From Gammaproteobacteria bacterium (lineage in GTDB: Bacteria > Pseudomonadota > Gammaproteobacteria > SZUA-140): DNA of 36,136 nucleotides. The stretch covers positions 1-36,136 of the forward strand of contig WGNS01000056.1 in NCBI GenBank assembly GCA_016124415.1, given 5' to 3'. This document shows positions 15,051-23,296 of the stretch, piece after piece. Position numbers and translations under genes: made by a program. Within the stretch, counting starts at the first letter, position 1. Each line of letters opens with the position of its first letter. The notes beneath the pieces were generated by a model. That model worked only from the letters and a program-made list of their open reading frames with translations. It had not been told where the DNA came from and searched no databases.

Positions 15051-16148
15051 CTAGCTATTCTCAATAACGATATTGGGGAAGCGCGTGCTGTAATCCTTCG
15101 CCTGCACCGACAATCCGGCGCCGACCTTGAGTGCGATCTCGCGATAAGCGCGGGCGATATCGCCGTCGGGTTCCGCGACCACACTAGGCGAGCCGTTGTC
15201 GACGCCCTCCCGGATCCGCATGTCCAAGGGAAGATCGCCGAGGAAGCGGATGCCGTATTCTTCGGCCATGCGCTCGCCGCCGCCGCTGCCGAAAATATGT
15301 TCCTCATGGCCGCACTGGCTGCAAATATGCGTGCTCATGTTCTCGATGACGCCGAGCACCGGTACGCTGACCTTCTCGAACATCTTGTAGGCCTTGCGCG
15401 CGTCGATCAGGGCGATGTCCTGAGGCGTCGTGACGATGACCGCGGCGCTGACCGGGATCTTCTGGGCCAGCGTCAGTTGCGTGTCGCCCGTGCCCGGCGG
15501 CAGGTCGATGACCAGATAATCGAGGTCGCGCCAGTTGGTGTCGCGCAGCAACTGCTCGAGCGCCTGGGTGACCATGGGGCCACGCCAGATCATCGGGGTC
15601 TCCTCGTCGACAAGATAACCGATCGACATCGTCTGCAGGCCGTGGGCCATCATGGGCTCCATCGACTTGCCGTCCTTGGATTGCGGCTGTCCGTTGACGC
15701 CCAGCATGCGCGGCTGGCTCGGTCCGTAGATGTCGGCATCCAGGATTCCGCACTTGGCGCCCTCGGCGGCCAGGGCCAGCGCCAAATTGACGGAGGTCGT
15801 GGACTTGCCGACGCCGCCCTTGCCCGAGGCGACGGCGATGATATTGCGGATATTATCGAAACGCTTGACGCCTTTCTGGGCTGCGTGGGCGATGACCTGA
15901 TCGTTGATGACGACTTCGACCTTTTCGACGCCCGCTACCGCCGAAACGGCCTCGCGCAGCGCGGCGCCGAGGCGCGGACGATAGCTTGCCGCCGGGAAAC
16001 CGAGTACAACCTGAATTCGGGCCGTGCCATCGGCGAAAGAGACGTCTTTGACGGCGCCTGCGGCAATAAGATCTTTACCGAGGTAGGGATCCTGATACGT
16101 CGCGATAGCGCCCTCGATCTGAGCGCGAATGGATTCGGAACTGGACAT
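15051..16148 (-). CDS. mrp: Iron-sulfur cluster carrier protein Mrp/ApbC
   Basis: The 365-residue P-loop ATPase carries or inserts Fe-S clusters into apo-proteins. It has an N-terminal MIP18/DUF59 domain (about 1-85), the deviant Walker A GKGGVGKS (109-116), DADIYGPSQPRMLG, VIDLPPGTGD and the cluster-binding CSQCG. Start at 16148. The AAGGA Shine-Dalgarno lies in the arm of a predicted hairpin (16159-16203). The gene stands between pyrC' and dcd, with 132 bases upstream. Confidence 0.95.
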   Translation of the reverse strand: MSSSESIRAQIEGAIATYQDPYLGKDLIAAGAVKDVSFADGTARIQVVLGFPAASYRPRLGAALREAVSAVAGVEKVEVVINDQVIAHAAQKGVKRFDNIRNIIAVASGKGGVGKSTTSVNLALALAAEGAKCGILDADIYGPSQPRMLGVNGQPQSKDGKSMEPMMAHGLQTMSIGYLVDEETPMIWRGPMVTQALEQLLRDTNWRDLDYLVIDLPPGTGDTQLTLAQKIPVSAAVIVTTPQDIALIDARKAYKMFEKVSVPVLGVIENMSTHICSQCGHEEHIFGSGGGERMAEEYGIRFLGDLPLDMRIREGVDNGSPSVVAEPDGDIARAYREIALKVGAGLSVQAKDYSTRFPNIVIENS

Positions 16149-16158
16149 GACGGGTGGA

Positions 16159-16203
16159 ATTCCTTGGGTTTAGCTTAGGGCCTGTTAACAGACCCCAGGG
16201 AAT
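16159..16203 (-). promoter_or_regulatory. Hairpin overlapping the mrp ribosome-binding site
   Basis: ATTCCTTGGG (16159-16168) can pair with CCCAGGGAAT (16194-16203) in nine of ten positions plus a wobble. The inner perfect palindrome CTGTTAACAG lies at 16182-16191. In the minus transcript the 3' arm contains AAGGA, the mrp Shine-Dalgarno. This could restrain mrp translation, or it could be a short dispersed repeat or an operator. No U-run follows, so it is not a terminator for pyrC'. Confidence 0.4.
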
Positions 16204-16280
16204 GCCCATCATATTACACGATTTTTTCGGGAATGGTGCGCCACGGGACGCCGCATGGCATCCCGCGTTCCTCCGAAATT

Positions 16281-17567
16281 TCAGGAACCGCGCTCGTGGA
16301 CGACCCGCCCGCTGAGCAGGGTGTAGGCCACCTGTCCCTTCATCTCCCAACCCATGAAGGGCGTGTAATGCCCTTTGCTCAGCATGCTCCGGGCATCCAC
16401 GGTCCACGTCGCCTCCGGATCGAAAATACAGACGTCGGCGGGCATGCCGGGTTCCAGGCGCCCCGCCTCGACGCCAAGGATACGGGCCGGGCGATCGGTC
16501 AGACGCGAAATCATGCCCGACAACGACAACACGCCCGCATCGACAAGGCGAAGACTCAAGGGCAACAGGGTCTCGAGGCCCGAAAGGCCGGCGGCCGTCG
16601 ACGGGAACGGCGCCAGTTTGGCATCGCCCTCGTGCGGCTGATGATCCGAGCAGATTACATCGATGCCGTCCTGCGCCAGCCATTGGCGCAGACCGTCCCG
16701 GTCGCGCAGGGTGCGCAGGGGCGGATGCAGATGGCAGCGGTCGTCGAAATCGAGCACGTCCAACTCGCTCAAATGGAGGTGGTGCGCGCTCACATCGGCC
16801 GTAACCTGGAGCCCGTCATGCCGGGCGCGAGCGATCAATTGTGCACCGCGGGCCGTCGAGATGAGGCAGAAATGGGCGCGCACGCCGACCAGCGCGATGA
16901 GTTCGAGAAGTCCGGCGACGGCAACCGTTTCCGCTGCGGTCGGAATGCCCGGCAGCCCCAGGCGGCTCGCGACCGCACCCTCGTGCGCGCATCCGCCGTT
17001 GGCGAGTTCGTAGACCTCGGGATGAATGAAGACGGTCATGTCGAAACTGGCCGCGTATTCGAGCGCCCTGCGCATGACCTGAAGGCTCGCCATCGGTCTG
17101 CGACCATTACTGACGCCGCAGCAGCCCGCCTCGAGCAGCGCGGCCATCTCGCTCAATCGCTGGCCGTCGAGTCCCTGGGTCAGCGCGCCCAGAGGCACGA
17201 CGCGGGCATAGCCCGCAGACGAGGCGCGATCCTGGATCATGCGTGCGACGGCCGGGGTATCGACGACGGGCGAGGTGTCGGGCGGACAGCAGAGGGTCGT
17301 GATTCCCCCGGCGGCGGCGGCCCTGGTCTCGCTCGCGATCGTGCCCTTGTGCTCCTGGCCGGGCTCGCGCAACTTCGCGCGCAAATCGACCAGCCCGGGG
17401 CAGACGATCATACCGTCCGCGGCGATGGTGCGATCCGGCGTGAAGCCGTCCGGGACCGGCCCCACACTCACCACCTGCCCCTCGGCAATGTGGATGTCGC
17501 TCAGTCCATCGATACCGTTGGCCGGATCGATGAGTCGGCCGCCTACAATACTTATCCGGCCGCTCAT
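16281..17567 (-). CDS. pyrC': Non-catalytic dihydroorotase homologue PyrC' (PyrX)
   Basis: The 428-residue amidohydrolase-fold protein aligns along the whole type I dihydroorotase but lacks key metal ligands. The DxHxHLREPG signature reads [10 protein letters not shown] (61-70), with Arg63 and Lys65 in place of the two His. A later His ligand is Leu235 (HFCLISTA). The late SDHQPH (Asp308) is kept. In Pseudomonas the matching PyrC' does no catalysis but is needed to assemble the dodecameric aspartate transcarbamoylase with PyrB. Its start overlaps the pyrB stop by four bases, which fits that role. A functional pyrC must lie elsewhere. Confidence 0.88.
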   Translation of the reverse strand: MSGRISIVGGRLIDPANGIDGLSDIHIAEGQVVSVGPVPDGFTPDRTIAADGMIVCPGLVDLRAKLREPGQEHKGTIASETRAAAAGGITTLCCPPDTSPVVDTPAVARMIQDRASSAGYARVVPLGALTQGLDGQRLSEMAALLEAGCCGVSNGRRPMASLQVMRRALEYAASFDMTVFIHPEVYELANGGCAHEGAVASRLGLPGIPTAAETVAVAGLLELIALVGVRAHFCLISTARGAQLIARARHDGLQVTADVSAHHLHLSELDVLDFDDRCHLHPPLRTLRDRDGLRQWLAQDGIDVICSDHQPHEGDAKLAPFPSTAAGLSGLETLLPLSLRLVDAGVLSLSGMISRLTDRPARILGVEAGRLEPGMPADVCIFDPEATWTVDARSMLSKGHYTPFMGWEMKGQVAYTLLSGRVVHERGS

Positions 17568-18547
17568 GACGGCTCCCTCACGACGGCCTGGGAACGCTGC
17601 ATGGCGCGCGACATCACGGCCATGCGCACGGCCGTGCCGTGCGAGACCTGCTGCAGGATCACTGAGCGCGGGCCGTCGGCGACGGCGGAATCGATCTCGA
17701 CACCGCGGTTGATCGGCCCCGGATGCATCACCATGACATCGTCGCGCGCGTAACGCAGTTTATCCTCGGTCAGACCGTAGAGCCGGTAGTATTCGTGTTC
17801 GCTCGGCAACATGCCGCCCTGCATGCGCTCGTATTGCAGGCGCAGCATGATGACGACGTCGACGTCGCGAAGGCCTTCGCGCATATCGTGATAAACGTGC
17901 ACGCCCAGCGCGCTCGCGGCCTCGACCGGCAACAGCGTGCGCGGTGCGATGGCGCGGATCTCCTGGACACCGAGCGTACTTAAGGCATGGATCTGCGAGC
18001 GCGCCACACGGGAGTGCAGGACGTCTCCGACGATGGCCACGATGAGCTGTTGAAAGGTCTTCTTGTGGCGCCGGATCGTGAACATGTCGAGCATGGCCTG
18101 CGTAGGATGGGCGTGACGTCCGTCGCCGGCGTTGATGATGCTGACGTGCGGTGCGGCGTGGCGGGCGATGAAATGCGCGGCGCCGCTGTCCGGATGCCGG
18201 ATCACGAACATATCGCAATGCATGGCTTCGAGATTGCGCAGCGTGTCCAGCAGGGTCTCGCCCTTGGACGCCGCCGAAGCCGGTACGTTGATGTTGACGA
18301 CGTCCGCCGACAGGCGCTTGGCGGCCAGCTCAAACGTCGTGCGGGTGCGGGTGCTCGATTCGAAGAAGAGATTGACGATGGTCTTACCGCGCAGCAGGGG
18401 GACCTTCTTGACCTCGCGTTCGGTCACTTCGGCGAACGATTCAGCCGTATCGAGCAGATCGACGAGCATGGCCCGCTTGAGACCTTCGATGGTCAGGAAA
18501 TGGCGCAGGTTGCCTTCGGCGTCGAGCTGCAGGTTCTGCTTATCCAT
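17564..18547 (-). CDS. pyrB: Aspartate carbamoyltransferase catalytic subunit PyrB
   Basis: The 327-residue enzyme joins carbamoyl phosphate and aspartate in pyrimidine synthesis. The carbamoyl-phosphate loop is [12 protein letters not shown]. Other family motifs are [25 protein letters not shown] and [12 protein letters not shown]. An N-terminal extension of about 18 residues matches class A ATCases that assemble with PyrC'. It overlaps pyrR by eight bases and pyrC' by four. Confidence 0.95.
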   Translation of the reverse strand: MDKQNLQLDAEGNLRHFLTIEGLKRAMLVDLLDTAESFAEVTEREVKKVPLLRGKTIVNLFFESSTRTRTTFELAAKRLSADVVNINVPASAASKGETLLDTLRNLEAMHCDMFVIRHPDSGAAHFIARHAAPHVSIINAGDGRHAHPTQAMLDMFTIRRHKKTFQQLIVAIVGDVLHSRVARSQIHALSTLGVQEIRAIAPRTLLPVEAASALGVHVYHDMREGLRDVDVVIMLRLQYERMQGGMLPSEHEYYRLYGLTEDKLRYARDDVMVMHPGPINRGVEIDSAVADGPRSVILQQVSHGTAVRMAVMSRAMQRSQAVVREPS

Positions 18548-19055
18548 CGACGTCGGTCCTCAATTCGAACGAAAGCGGGTCAGGCCCCTGGAGCTTGATG
18601 TGCTCATCCCGCGCCAGATGGAGTTCGGCACCGACGATGTCGGCCCGGATCGGCAGCTCGCGGCCGCCCCGGTCGATCAGGACGGCGAGCTTGACCGACG
18701 CCGGCCGGCCGTAGTCGAAGAGTTCGTTGAGCGCGGCGCGGATCGTGCGCCCGGTGTGCAGCACGTCATCGACGAGGATGACGTCGCGGCCATCGAGATC
18801 GACGGGCAGATGCGACGGCCGCACCATGGGGTCGATCCCGACATGCGAGAAGTCGTCGCGGTAAAACGCGATGTCGAGCATCCCGAGCGGTTCCTTGAGC
18901 GCCAGGCGCTCGTGAAGCCGTTCGGCGATCCAGGCCCCGCCGGTACGAATCCCCACCATAAGCGGCTCATCCGCGCCGTCTCGTTTGATCGCATCGGCAA
19001 GGCTTCGCGCCATGCCGTCAATGACTTTATCTATTTCCGGTAATCGTTCGCTCAT
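18540..19055 (-). CDS. pyrR: PyrR bifunctional regulator/uracil phosphoribosyltransferase
   Basis: The 171-residue phosphoribosyltransferase-fold protein has the PRPP-binding [13 protein letters not shown] and a [10 protein letters not shown] segment. It can make UMP from uracil and PRPP; in many bacteria it also binds pyr mRNA. No PyrR-binding attenuator is evident, since upstream genes are directly coupled. It overlaps ruvX by four bases and pyrB by eight. Confidence 0.93.
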   Translation of the reverse strand: MSERLPEIDKVIDGMARSLADAIKRDGADEPLMVGIRTGGAWIAERLHERLALKEPLGMLDIAFYRDDFSHVGIDPMVRPSHLPVDLDGRDVILVDDVLHTGRTIRAALNELFDYGRPASVKLAVLIDRGGRELPIRADIVGAELHLARDEHIKLQGPDPLSFELRTDVDG

Positions 19056-19498
19056 GCAAGCCCCTGCCCGCTGCCGTGTCCCTCGGCCATGAAGGTATCC
19101 AGTATGATCTTGGCCGCCAGATCGTCGACGACCATCCTGCCCCGGCGAGCACCCCTGCCGGCCTCAAATGCCATGCCGGTCGCGGCGATGCTGGACAAGC
19201 GCTCATCCGCCCCGTACACCGGCAAACCCATGCGCCCCTCGAGTTGACGCGCGAAACGCCGTGCCGCCTGGGTCATTTCCTGTTCGCCGCCGTCCATTTC
19301 GAGCGGGATCCCAACGACCAGGGCGTCCGGCTGCCAGCGCTCGATCAACCGCCGGATCGAATCCCAGTCGGGTTTGTTGCCGACGCAGCGGAGCGTCTCC
19401 AGAGGCGAGGCCTGGCCGATAAGTTCCTGAGCCACGGCGACCCCGATGCGTTGACGGCCGTAATCGAATCCCAGCAGCGTACGTCCCGTCGTCCCCAT
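19052..19498 (-). CDS. ruvX: Holliday-junction-resolvase-like protein RuvX/YqgF
   Basis: The 148-residue RNase-H-fold nuclease, required for 16S rRNA 5'-end processing in E. coli, begins MGTTGRTLLGFDYGRQRIGVA with the first catalytic Asp. VVGIPLEMDG, YGADERLSS and VDDLAAKIIL follow. The ATG at 19498 shares one base with the yqgE stop, which supports this start over one 23 codons upstream. It overlaps pyrR by four bases. Confidence 0.94.
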   Translation of the reverse strand: MGTTGRTLLGFDYGRQRIGVAVAQELIGQASPLETLRCVGNKPDWDSIRRLIERWQPDALVVGIPLEMDGGEQEMTQAARRFARQLEGRMGLPVYGADERLSSIAATGMAFEAGRGARRGRMVVDDLAAKIILDTFMAEGHGSGQGLA

Positions 19499-20061
19499 TA
19501 CGCGTGACCGGCCTCGCCGGCGAGCAAGTTCAGATCCACTCCGGCGAAAGCGGCGGCGGCATGCCAACGGTCTTCGTACGGCAGATCGAACACGATGGCG
19601 GGATCGACGGGTCCGCTGAGCCAGGAGTTCTCCATGATCTCCCGTTCCAACTGCCCGGCGCCCCAGCCGGCGTAACCCAGCGCGACGAAGAACTGCTCGG
19701 GACCGCGTTCGGCCGCGATATCCTCGAGGATGTCGCGCGAAGACGCCACACCGATCTCATCACTGACCTTCAAGGTGGAGTCCCAGTCTCCCAGAGGACT
19801 GTGAATCACGAAGCCGCGCCCGCATTGCACCGGACCGCCAAGATGCACGGAGATCTCCCCCACCTTGGGGTTCGGATAGACGATATCCATCTGGCCGAGG
19901 ATCTCGGACATGGTCAGTTCGAGCGGCCGGTTGACGACGATACCCATGGCGCCGTCCTCGTTGTGCTCACAAATGAGCGCCACGGTCTGAAAGAAATTGG
20001 GATCCTTCAACGTGGGCATCGCGATCAGGAAGTGATTGCGCAATGAAAGGCGGTCGGTCAT
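19498..20061 (-). CDS. yqgE: YqgE/UPF0301 (DUF179) family protein
   Basis: The 187-residue protein from the ATG at 20061 matches the usual YqgE length. It has LRNHFLIAMP, AMGIVVNRPLELT, GGPVQCGRGFVIHS and GYAGWGAGQLEREI. It is almost always found beside ruvX, as here, and its biochemical role is not established. A longer frame from a TTG at 20097 is unlikely. Confidence 0.92.
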   Translation of the reverse strand: MTDRLSLRNHFLIAMPTLKDPNFFQTVALICEHNEDGAMGIVVNRPLELTMSEILGQMDIVYPNPKVGEISVHLGGPVQCGRGFVIHSPLGDWDSTLKVSDEIGVASSRDILEDIAAERGPEQFFVALGYAGWGAGQLEREIMENSWLSGPVDPAIVFDLPYEDRWHAAAAFAGVDLNLLAGEAGHA

Positions 20062-20143
20062 GGGGTTAGTATGGTTCAGGGGCACCGGGATTGACAAGCG
20101 ATGCGCGTGTTAAACGGTTCGATCGCAAGTGACAAGTGGCGGT

Positions 20144-21049
20144 CTAATCGGCTTGGACGCGGGCGCCGTCGAGGAACCGCCACGTGCGGACAATGTGAAG
20201 AACGTCGGTGTCCTTGCGCATGGCGTCGGTAAACGGCGCAAAGGGCGCGGCCAGGCGCACGATGCGGATTGCCGCGTCGTCCAGGACCTTTTTGCCGGAC
20301 GAATGGCGGACCGTAACCTCCCGCAAACTGCCGTCAGGATTCAGGGCAACGTCGAGAATCAGATCACCTGTGAGCTTGAGACGCTTCGCCTCCTCGGGAT
20401 AGTTCAGATTGCCGATCTGCTCGATCTTGGCCTGCCAGGCATCGAGATAAACCGCGTCGCGAAACGTACGCGTTCGCGCCGAGAGATAGCGGTGCCGCTC
20501 GCGTTTGGCGTAATCGTCCATGCTGCGGTTGATCTCGGCCGACAGGCGCGCGATCTCGACGCTTTGTTCGACCAGTTGTTCCGCGCTGATCGGGGCCTCG
20601 ACCGCCTGTTCGGTCTGTGTATCGGTTGAGACCTTTTCCGCATCGGGAGCGATGGTCGTCATAATGACGTCGGCCTTGGCGTGACTCGGTTGCGGCGCGG
20701 CCCGCGGCTGACGGATCTCCGCCTGCTGAGGCGTCGGTGACTGCTCGGGCGTCGACATCGGACTTGCGACCCGGCCCTCGCGCTCGTCGTTGCCGCCCCC
20801 TTCCTGACTGACCTGGGCCAACAGCTTGGCCTTATCGACCTCTTCCTGCTCCTGCGGGTGCACCAACGTGATTTCAAGCGGCGGAGCCGCCGTCTGTTCG
20901 GCATCGGGATCGGGTCGGAAGGTAATCCCCAGGATGATCAACGCGTGAATCGTGATGGCGAGAAACAGCGTCAACCCAAGGCGGTCGAAGGCGGTAATTT
21001 CGGGAGCTGCGGACTTGGTGGTCATGGTGCGGGATAAAGAGAGCGTCAT
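20144..21049 (-). CDS. tonB: TonB-family energy transducer
   Basis: The 301-residue inner-membrane protein has one N-terminal membrane segment (about 24-43, LGLTLFLAITIHALIILGIT). A periplasmic stretch rich in Gln, Glu and Ala follows. The C-terminal TonB domain reads YPEEAKRLKLTGDLILDVALNPDGSLREVTV to FAPFTD. No ExbB/ExbD genes or TonB-dependent receptors are nearby. In P. aeruginosa the tonB3 gene occupies this syntenic position and has been linked to twitching motility. The start overlaps the Gx gene stop (ATGA, 21046-21049). An 82-base gap separates it from yqgE. Confidence 0.88.
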   Translation of the reverse strand: MTLSLSRTMTTKSAAPEITAFDRLGLTLFLAITIHALIILGITFRPDPDAEQTAAPPLEITLVHPQEQEEVDKAKLLAQVSQEGGGNDEREGRVASPMSTPEQSPTPQQAEIRQPRAAPQPSHAKADVIMTTIAPDAEKVSTDTQTEQAVEAPISAEQLVEQSVEIARLSAEINRSMDDYAKRERHRYLSARTRTFRDAVYLDAWQAKIEQIGNLNYPEEAKRLKLTGDLILDVALNPDGSLREVTVRHSSGKKVLDDAAIRIVRLAAPFAPFTDAMRKDTDVLHIVRTWRFLDGARVQAD

Positions 21050-21603
21050 TCGGAGTTTGCCACCCGTCCATGCAGGCTGGCAAGCAGCAGCGAGGTGATC
21101 ACGCCGCTGACGAGACCGAATACCGCCGCAAGCGTCATCAATACCGGCAACAGCGTCAGCATGCCGGGATGGGGAATGAAGAGCAGATAGGCGGCGGAAA
21201 ACTGTCCCGCCATATGGCTCAACGACGACAGCATGCACACTCCAAGCGGCGACAAGGAAGGACCGGGCCATAAACGGATCAGCCCCAATACGGCCACGCT
21301 GACCGCGGCGCCGGTCAGGCTGAGCGCGAAACCCGGGGTCAGAAAGCTGCCGATCACGAGGCTCCCGACCAATACGCGCAGCAACGACACCCAGGCCGCG
21401 GTGCGCCAGCCGAACTCGATGAACACCGCCACAGTGATCACGTTCGCGAGCCCCGGCTTGACGCCCGGCATCGGACTTGGAATCGCCGCCTCGGCGACAT
21501 GGATCACGATCGCGAGCGCCGCAAGCCACGCGATGCGGTGATCGTCCCGGGTCGTCATGACAATGATGGGGCTGGAGGCTTCGCTTGGCTCGGTCGGATT
21601 CAT
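21046..21603 (-). CDS. Gx transporter family protein (EetB-like)
   Basis: The 185-residue membrane protein is from the family also called heptaprenyl diphosphate synthase component I. It has about five hydrophobic segments and the motif VKPGLANVITVAVFIEFGWRTAAWVSLLRVLVGSL, with GLVSGVITSLLL at the end. I place the start at 21603; no good Shine-Dalgarno is seen, and an ATG at 21558 is an alternative. From memory, the eetB gene of the Listeria extracellular electron transfer locus belongs to this family and sits beside a NusG_II-type eetA and an ApbE gene, as here. Confidence 0.8.
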   Translation of the reverse strand: MNPTEPSEASSPIIVMTTRDDHRIAWLAALAIVIHVAEAAIPSPMPGVKPGLANVITVAVFIEFGWRTAAWVSLLRVLVGSLVIGSFLTPGFALSLTGAAVSVAVLGLIRLWPGPSLSPLGVCMLSSLSHMAGQFSAAYLLFIPHPGMLTLLPVLMTLAAVFGLVSGVITSLLLASLHGRVANSE

Positions 21604-21680
21604 GGCGTAAGAGACAAGCAAAGATAGCCGCGCAAAGGATCGGAATCGTTTCGCGATGTTTGATCGCGGCAGGATCCGGT

Positions 21681-21715
21681 GTAGGTTGGACCGAAACACG
21701 AAGGCCAACATGACG
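21681..21715. repeat. Half copy of the GTAGGTTGGGC repeat
   Basis: GTAGGTTGGACCG followed by CGAAGGCCAACATGACGC is a decayed half of the element at 14969-15044. It lies in the 252-base gap 21604-21855 that separates the NusG_II gene from the Gx gene. Confidence 0.5.
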
Positions 21716-21725
21716 CAACGAGCGG

Positions 21726-21740
21726 GCGACCGCCGGTCGC
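21726..21740. repeat. GCGACC-GCC-GGTCGC palindrome
   Basis: Six-base arms around a three-base centre repeat the arms of the element at 14300-14314 and again precede a GGGCACGGC palindrome. Confidence 0.5.
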
Positions 21741-21785
21741 GCCGAAGACCGTTATCTTAATGGGTTGTCGTGGTTGCCGCCTCAA

Positions 21786-21809
21786 GGGCACGGCGCGCCG
21801 TGCCCCTAC
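21786..21809. repeat. Dispersed palindromic repeat, copy 4
   Basis: GGGCACGGCGCGCCGTGCCC followed by CTAC is the most perfect palindrome of the four copies. It lies inside a same-strand gene string, so transcription of the downstream genes must read through it or restart. Confidence 0.7.
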
Positions 21810-21855
21810 TTTGCTCTGCTCTTTTTGGACTTTCCTCCGCATCGTTCGCGAGGCC

Positions 21856-22266
21856 TTAGTAATTGATGCTGTCGAAATGCCGGTTTCTGCCCAGCACCGT
21901 AATCGAGATCCGGTTGGGCAAACAGGCCGCGAAGCTGCCCGCGGAATGCAGCCATCCGGCATGGATGCATTGCTTCCCCTGACAGGGCGATTCGATGAAA
22001 CGGATCCGGCCGTCATGAATCTCGATGACGGAGTCGCCCAACGGACCGTGGAGCGTCAGCGTGCGATCTTCGTTCAGGGGCACGATTTGCACGCCATTGT
22101 CGGCCGAAACGATTCGGGCTCTTTCCCCCTCGCCGCCGACGCCCGACCAAAAGTGAAGATAGAGCCCGACCAGCAGAACGACGGTCAACAGCGCGACCGC
22201 GATATCGCCGGGCGTCGGCCTGAGTGCGCCCGCGATCGACCTGTATGGGATCGCGGATGCCGTCAC
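21856..22266 (-). CDS. NusG domain II-containing membrane-anchored protein (EetA-like)
   Basis: The 136-residue protein has one membrane segment (about 21-40, DIAVALLTVVLLVGLYLHFW) and an outward-facing NusG_II domain. The hallmark is ESPCQGKQCIHAGWL and AACLPNRISI, in which three Cys are kept. It is not a transcription factor. It overlaps apbE by four bases. In Gram-positive flavin-based electron-transfer loci this family (EetA) accompanies the Gx family and ApbE. Its exact role is unknown. Confidence 0.85.
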   Translation of the reverse strand: MTASAIPYRSIAGALRPTPGDIAVALLTVVLLVGLYLHFWSGVGGEGERARIVSADNGVQIVPLNEDRTLTLHGPLGDSVIEIHDGRIRFIESPCQGKQCIHAGWLHSAGSFAACLPNRISITVLGRNRHFDSINY

Positions 22267-23294
22267 GGCGCGACGACCTCTATCGGCGGTGGCGGATCAA
22301 CCTCGAAATGGATGCGTTTGGCCATGGCCGGCGTCATGTACACCTTACCCTTATCGTCGATGAGCATGGCCTGATCGATGCCCATGGCCTTGGCCGTGCG
22401 CACCCAGGCATCGGGGCCGGCGACAAACAGAGCGGTCGCCGAAGCGTCGGCGACGATGGCCTCCTTGCTGATCGTCGTGACCGAACTGCTGCCCACGGCG
22501 GGGAATCCGCTACGCGGATCGATGATATGGTGGTAGCGCTTGCCCTCATATTCGAAATAGCGCTCGTAGTCGCCCGAAGTGAAGACGCTTTCGTCGCCTT
22601 CGACCTCGACCGAGGCGATGACGCCCGGACCCCTGGGGTCACGGATCCCGATACGCCAGGGCCGGTCTCCGTGCCGGCCGACGGCGCGCAGGTCCCCGCC
22701 GGCATTGACGATGGCGTTATTCAGATGATGCTCGCGCAGGATCCGGACGGCCTCGTCGACGGCGTAGCCCTTGGCGAATCCGCCGAAGTCGAGCTGAACG
22801 GCGGGGTTTTCGCTACGCAGGCTGCCATCCTCGATATGCAGATCGCTCATCGCCGGTGCCTTGGCCAACAGGGCGCGAACCGAAGCGGCATCGGGCGGCG
22901 GTCCGTGAGGCCCATCGTCATTGTGGAAACCCCAAAGCGCGATCAGGTCGCCGATCGCCGGGTTGAACAGCCCGCCGCTTTGACGCGACAACTCGCTACC
23001 GCGCCGGATCAGCATGGCCGCCTCCTCGCTTACCGGAGCGCTCTTGCCGGCGGCGAGCGCCTCGTTGACCCGTGTCAACGGTCCAGGCTGCCAGGCATGC
23101 AGATCGCGGTGCATCTCCCGAAGCCGCTGCTCGACCCCGGCGGTCGCCACCGCGGCGACGTCGTCATCGCCGTCCCAGATCGAGACATTGACCAAGGTCC
23201 CCATCACGAGCAGCTGGGTATCGTGCAGCTTCGTCTCCTGCCGGCCGCAGGCGGACGACAAGAGGACCAAGACCAGGATGAATGCCTTACGCAC
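22263..23294 (-). CDS. apbE: FAD:protein FMN transferase ApbE
   Basis: The 343-residue lipoprotein (lipobox LLSSAC, Cys16) uses FAD to attach FMN to Ser/Thr of exported or membrane proteins. Family motifs are VMGTLVNVSIW, LDFGGFAKGYAVDEAV, VNAGGDLRAVG, YHHIIDPRSGFP and ADASATALFV. It begins two bases after the gshB stop and overlaps the NusG_II gene by four bases. I saw no clear acceptor protein (RnfG, NqrC or an FMN-binding domain) in the window. Whether it serves the NusG_II/Gx pair or distant complexes is open. Confidence 0.93.
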   Translation of the reverse strand: MRKAFILVLVLLSSACGRQETKLHDTQLLVMGTLVNVSIWDGDDDVAAVATAGVEQRLREMHRDLHAWQPGPLTRVNEALAAGKSAPVSEEAAMLIRRGSELSRQSGGLFNPAIGDLIALWGFHNDDGPHGPPPDAASVRALLAKAPAMSDLHIEDGSLRSENPAVQLDFGGFAKGYAVDEAVRILREHHLNNAIVNAGGDLRAVGRHGDRPWRIGIRDPRGPGVIASVEVEGDESVFTSGDYERYFEYEGKRYHHIIDPRSGFPAVGSSSVTTISKEAIVADASATALFVAGPDAWVRTAKAMGIDQAMLIDDKGKVYMTPAMAKRIHFEVDPPPPIEVVAP

Positions 23295-23296
23295 GG

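Noticed and set aside
15012-16178. 388-codon plus-strand frame opposite mrp
   Set aside because: This is a shadow of the mrp coding region; it has no recognisable motifs and begins inside a dispersed repeat.
20144-21718. A single 524-codon minus-strand frame joining the Gx and TonB regions
   Set aside because: The upstream part is out of frame with the Gx protein, which has clear membrane segments. TonB starts at 21049 with an ATGA overlap.
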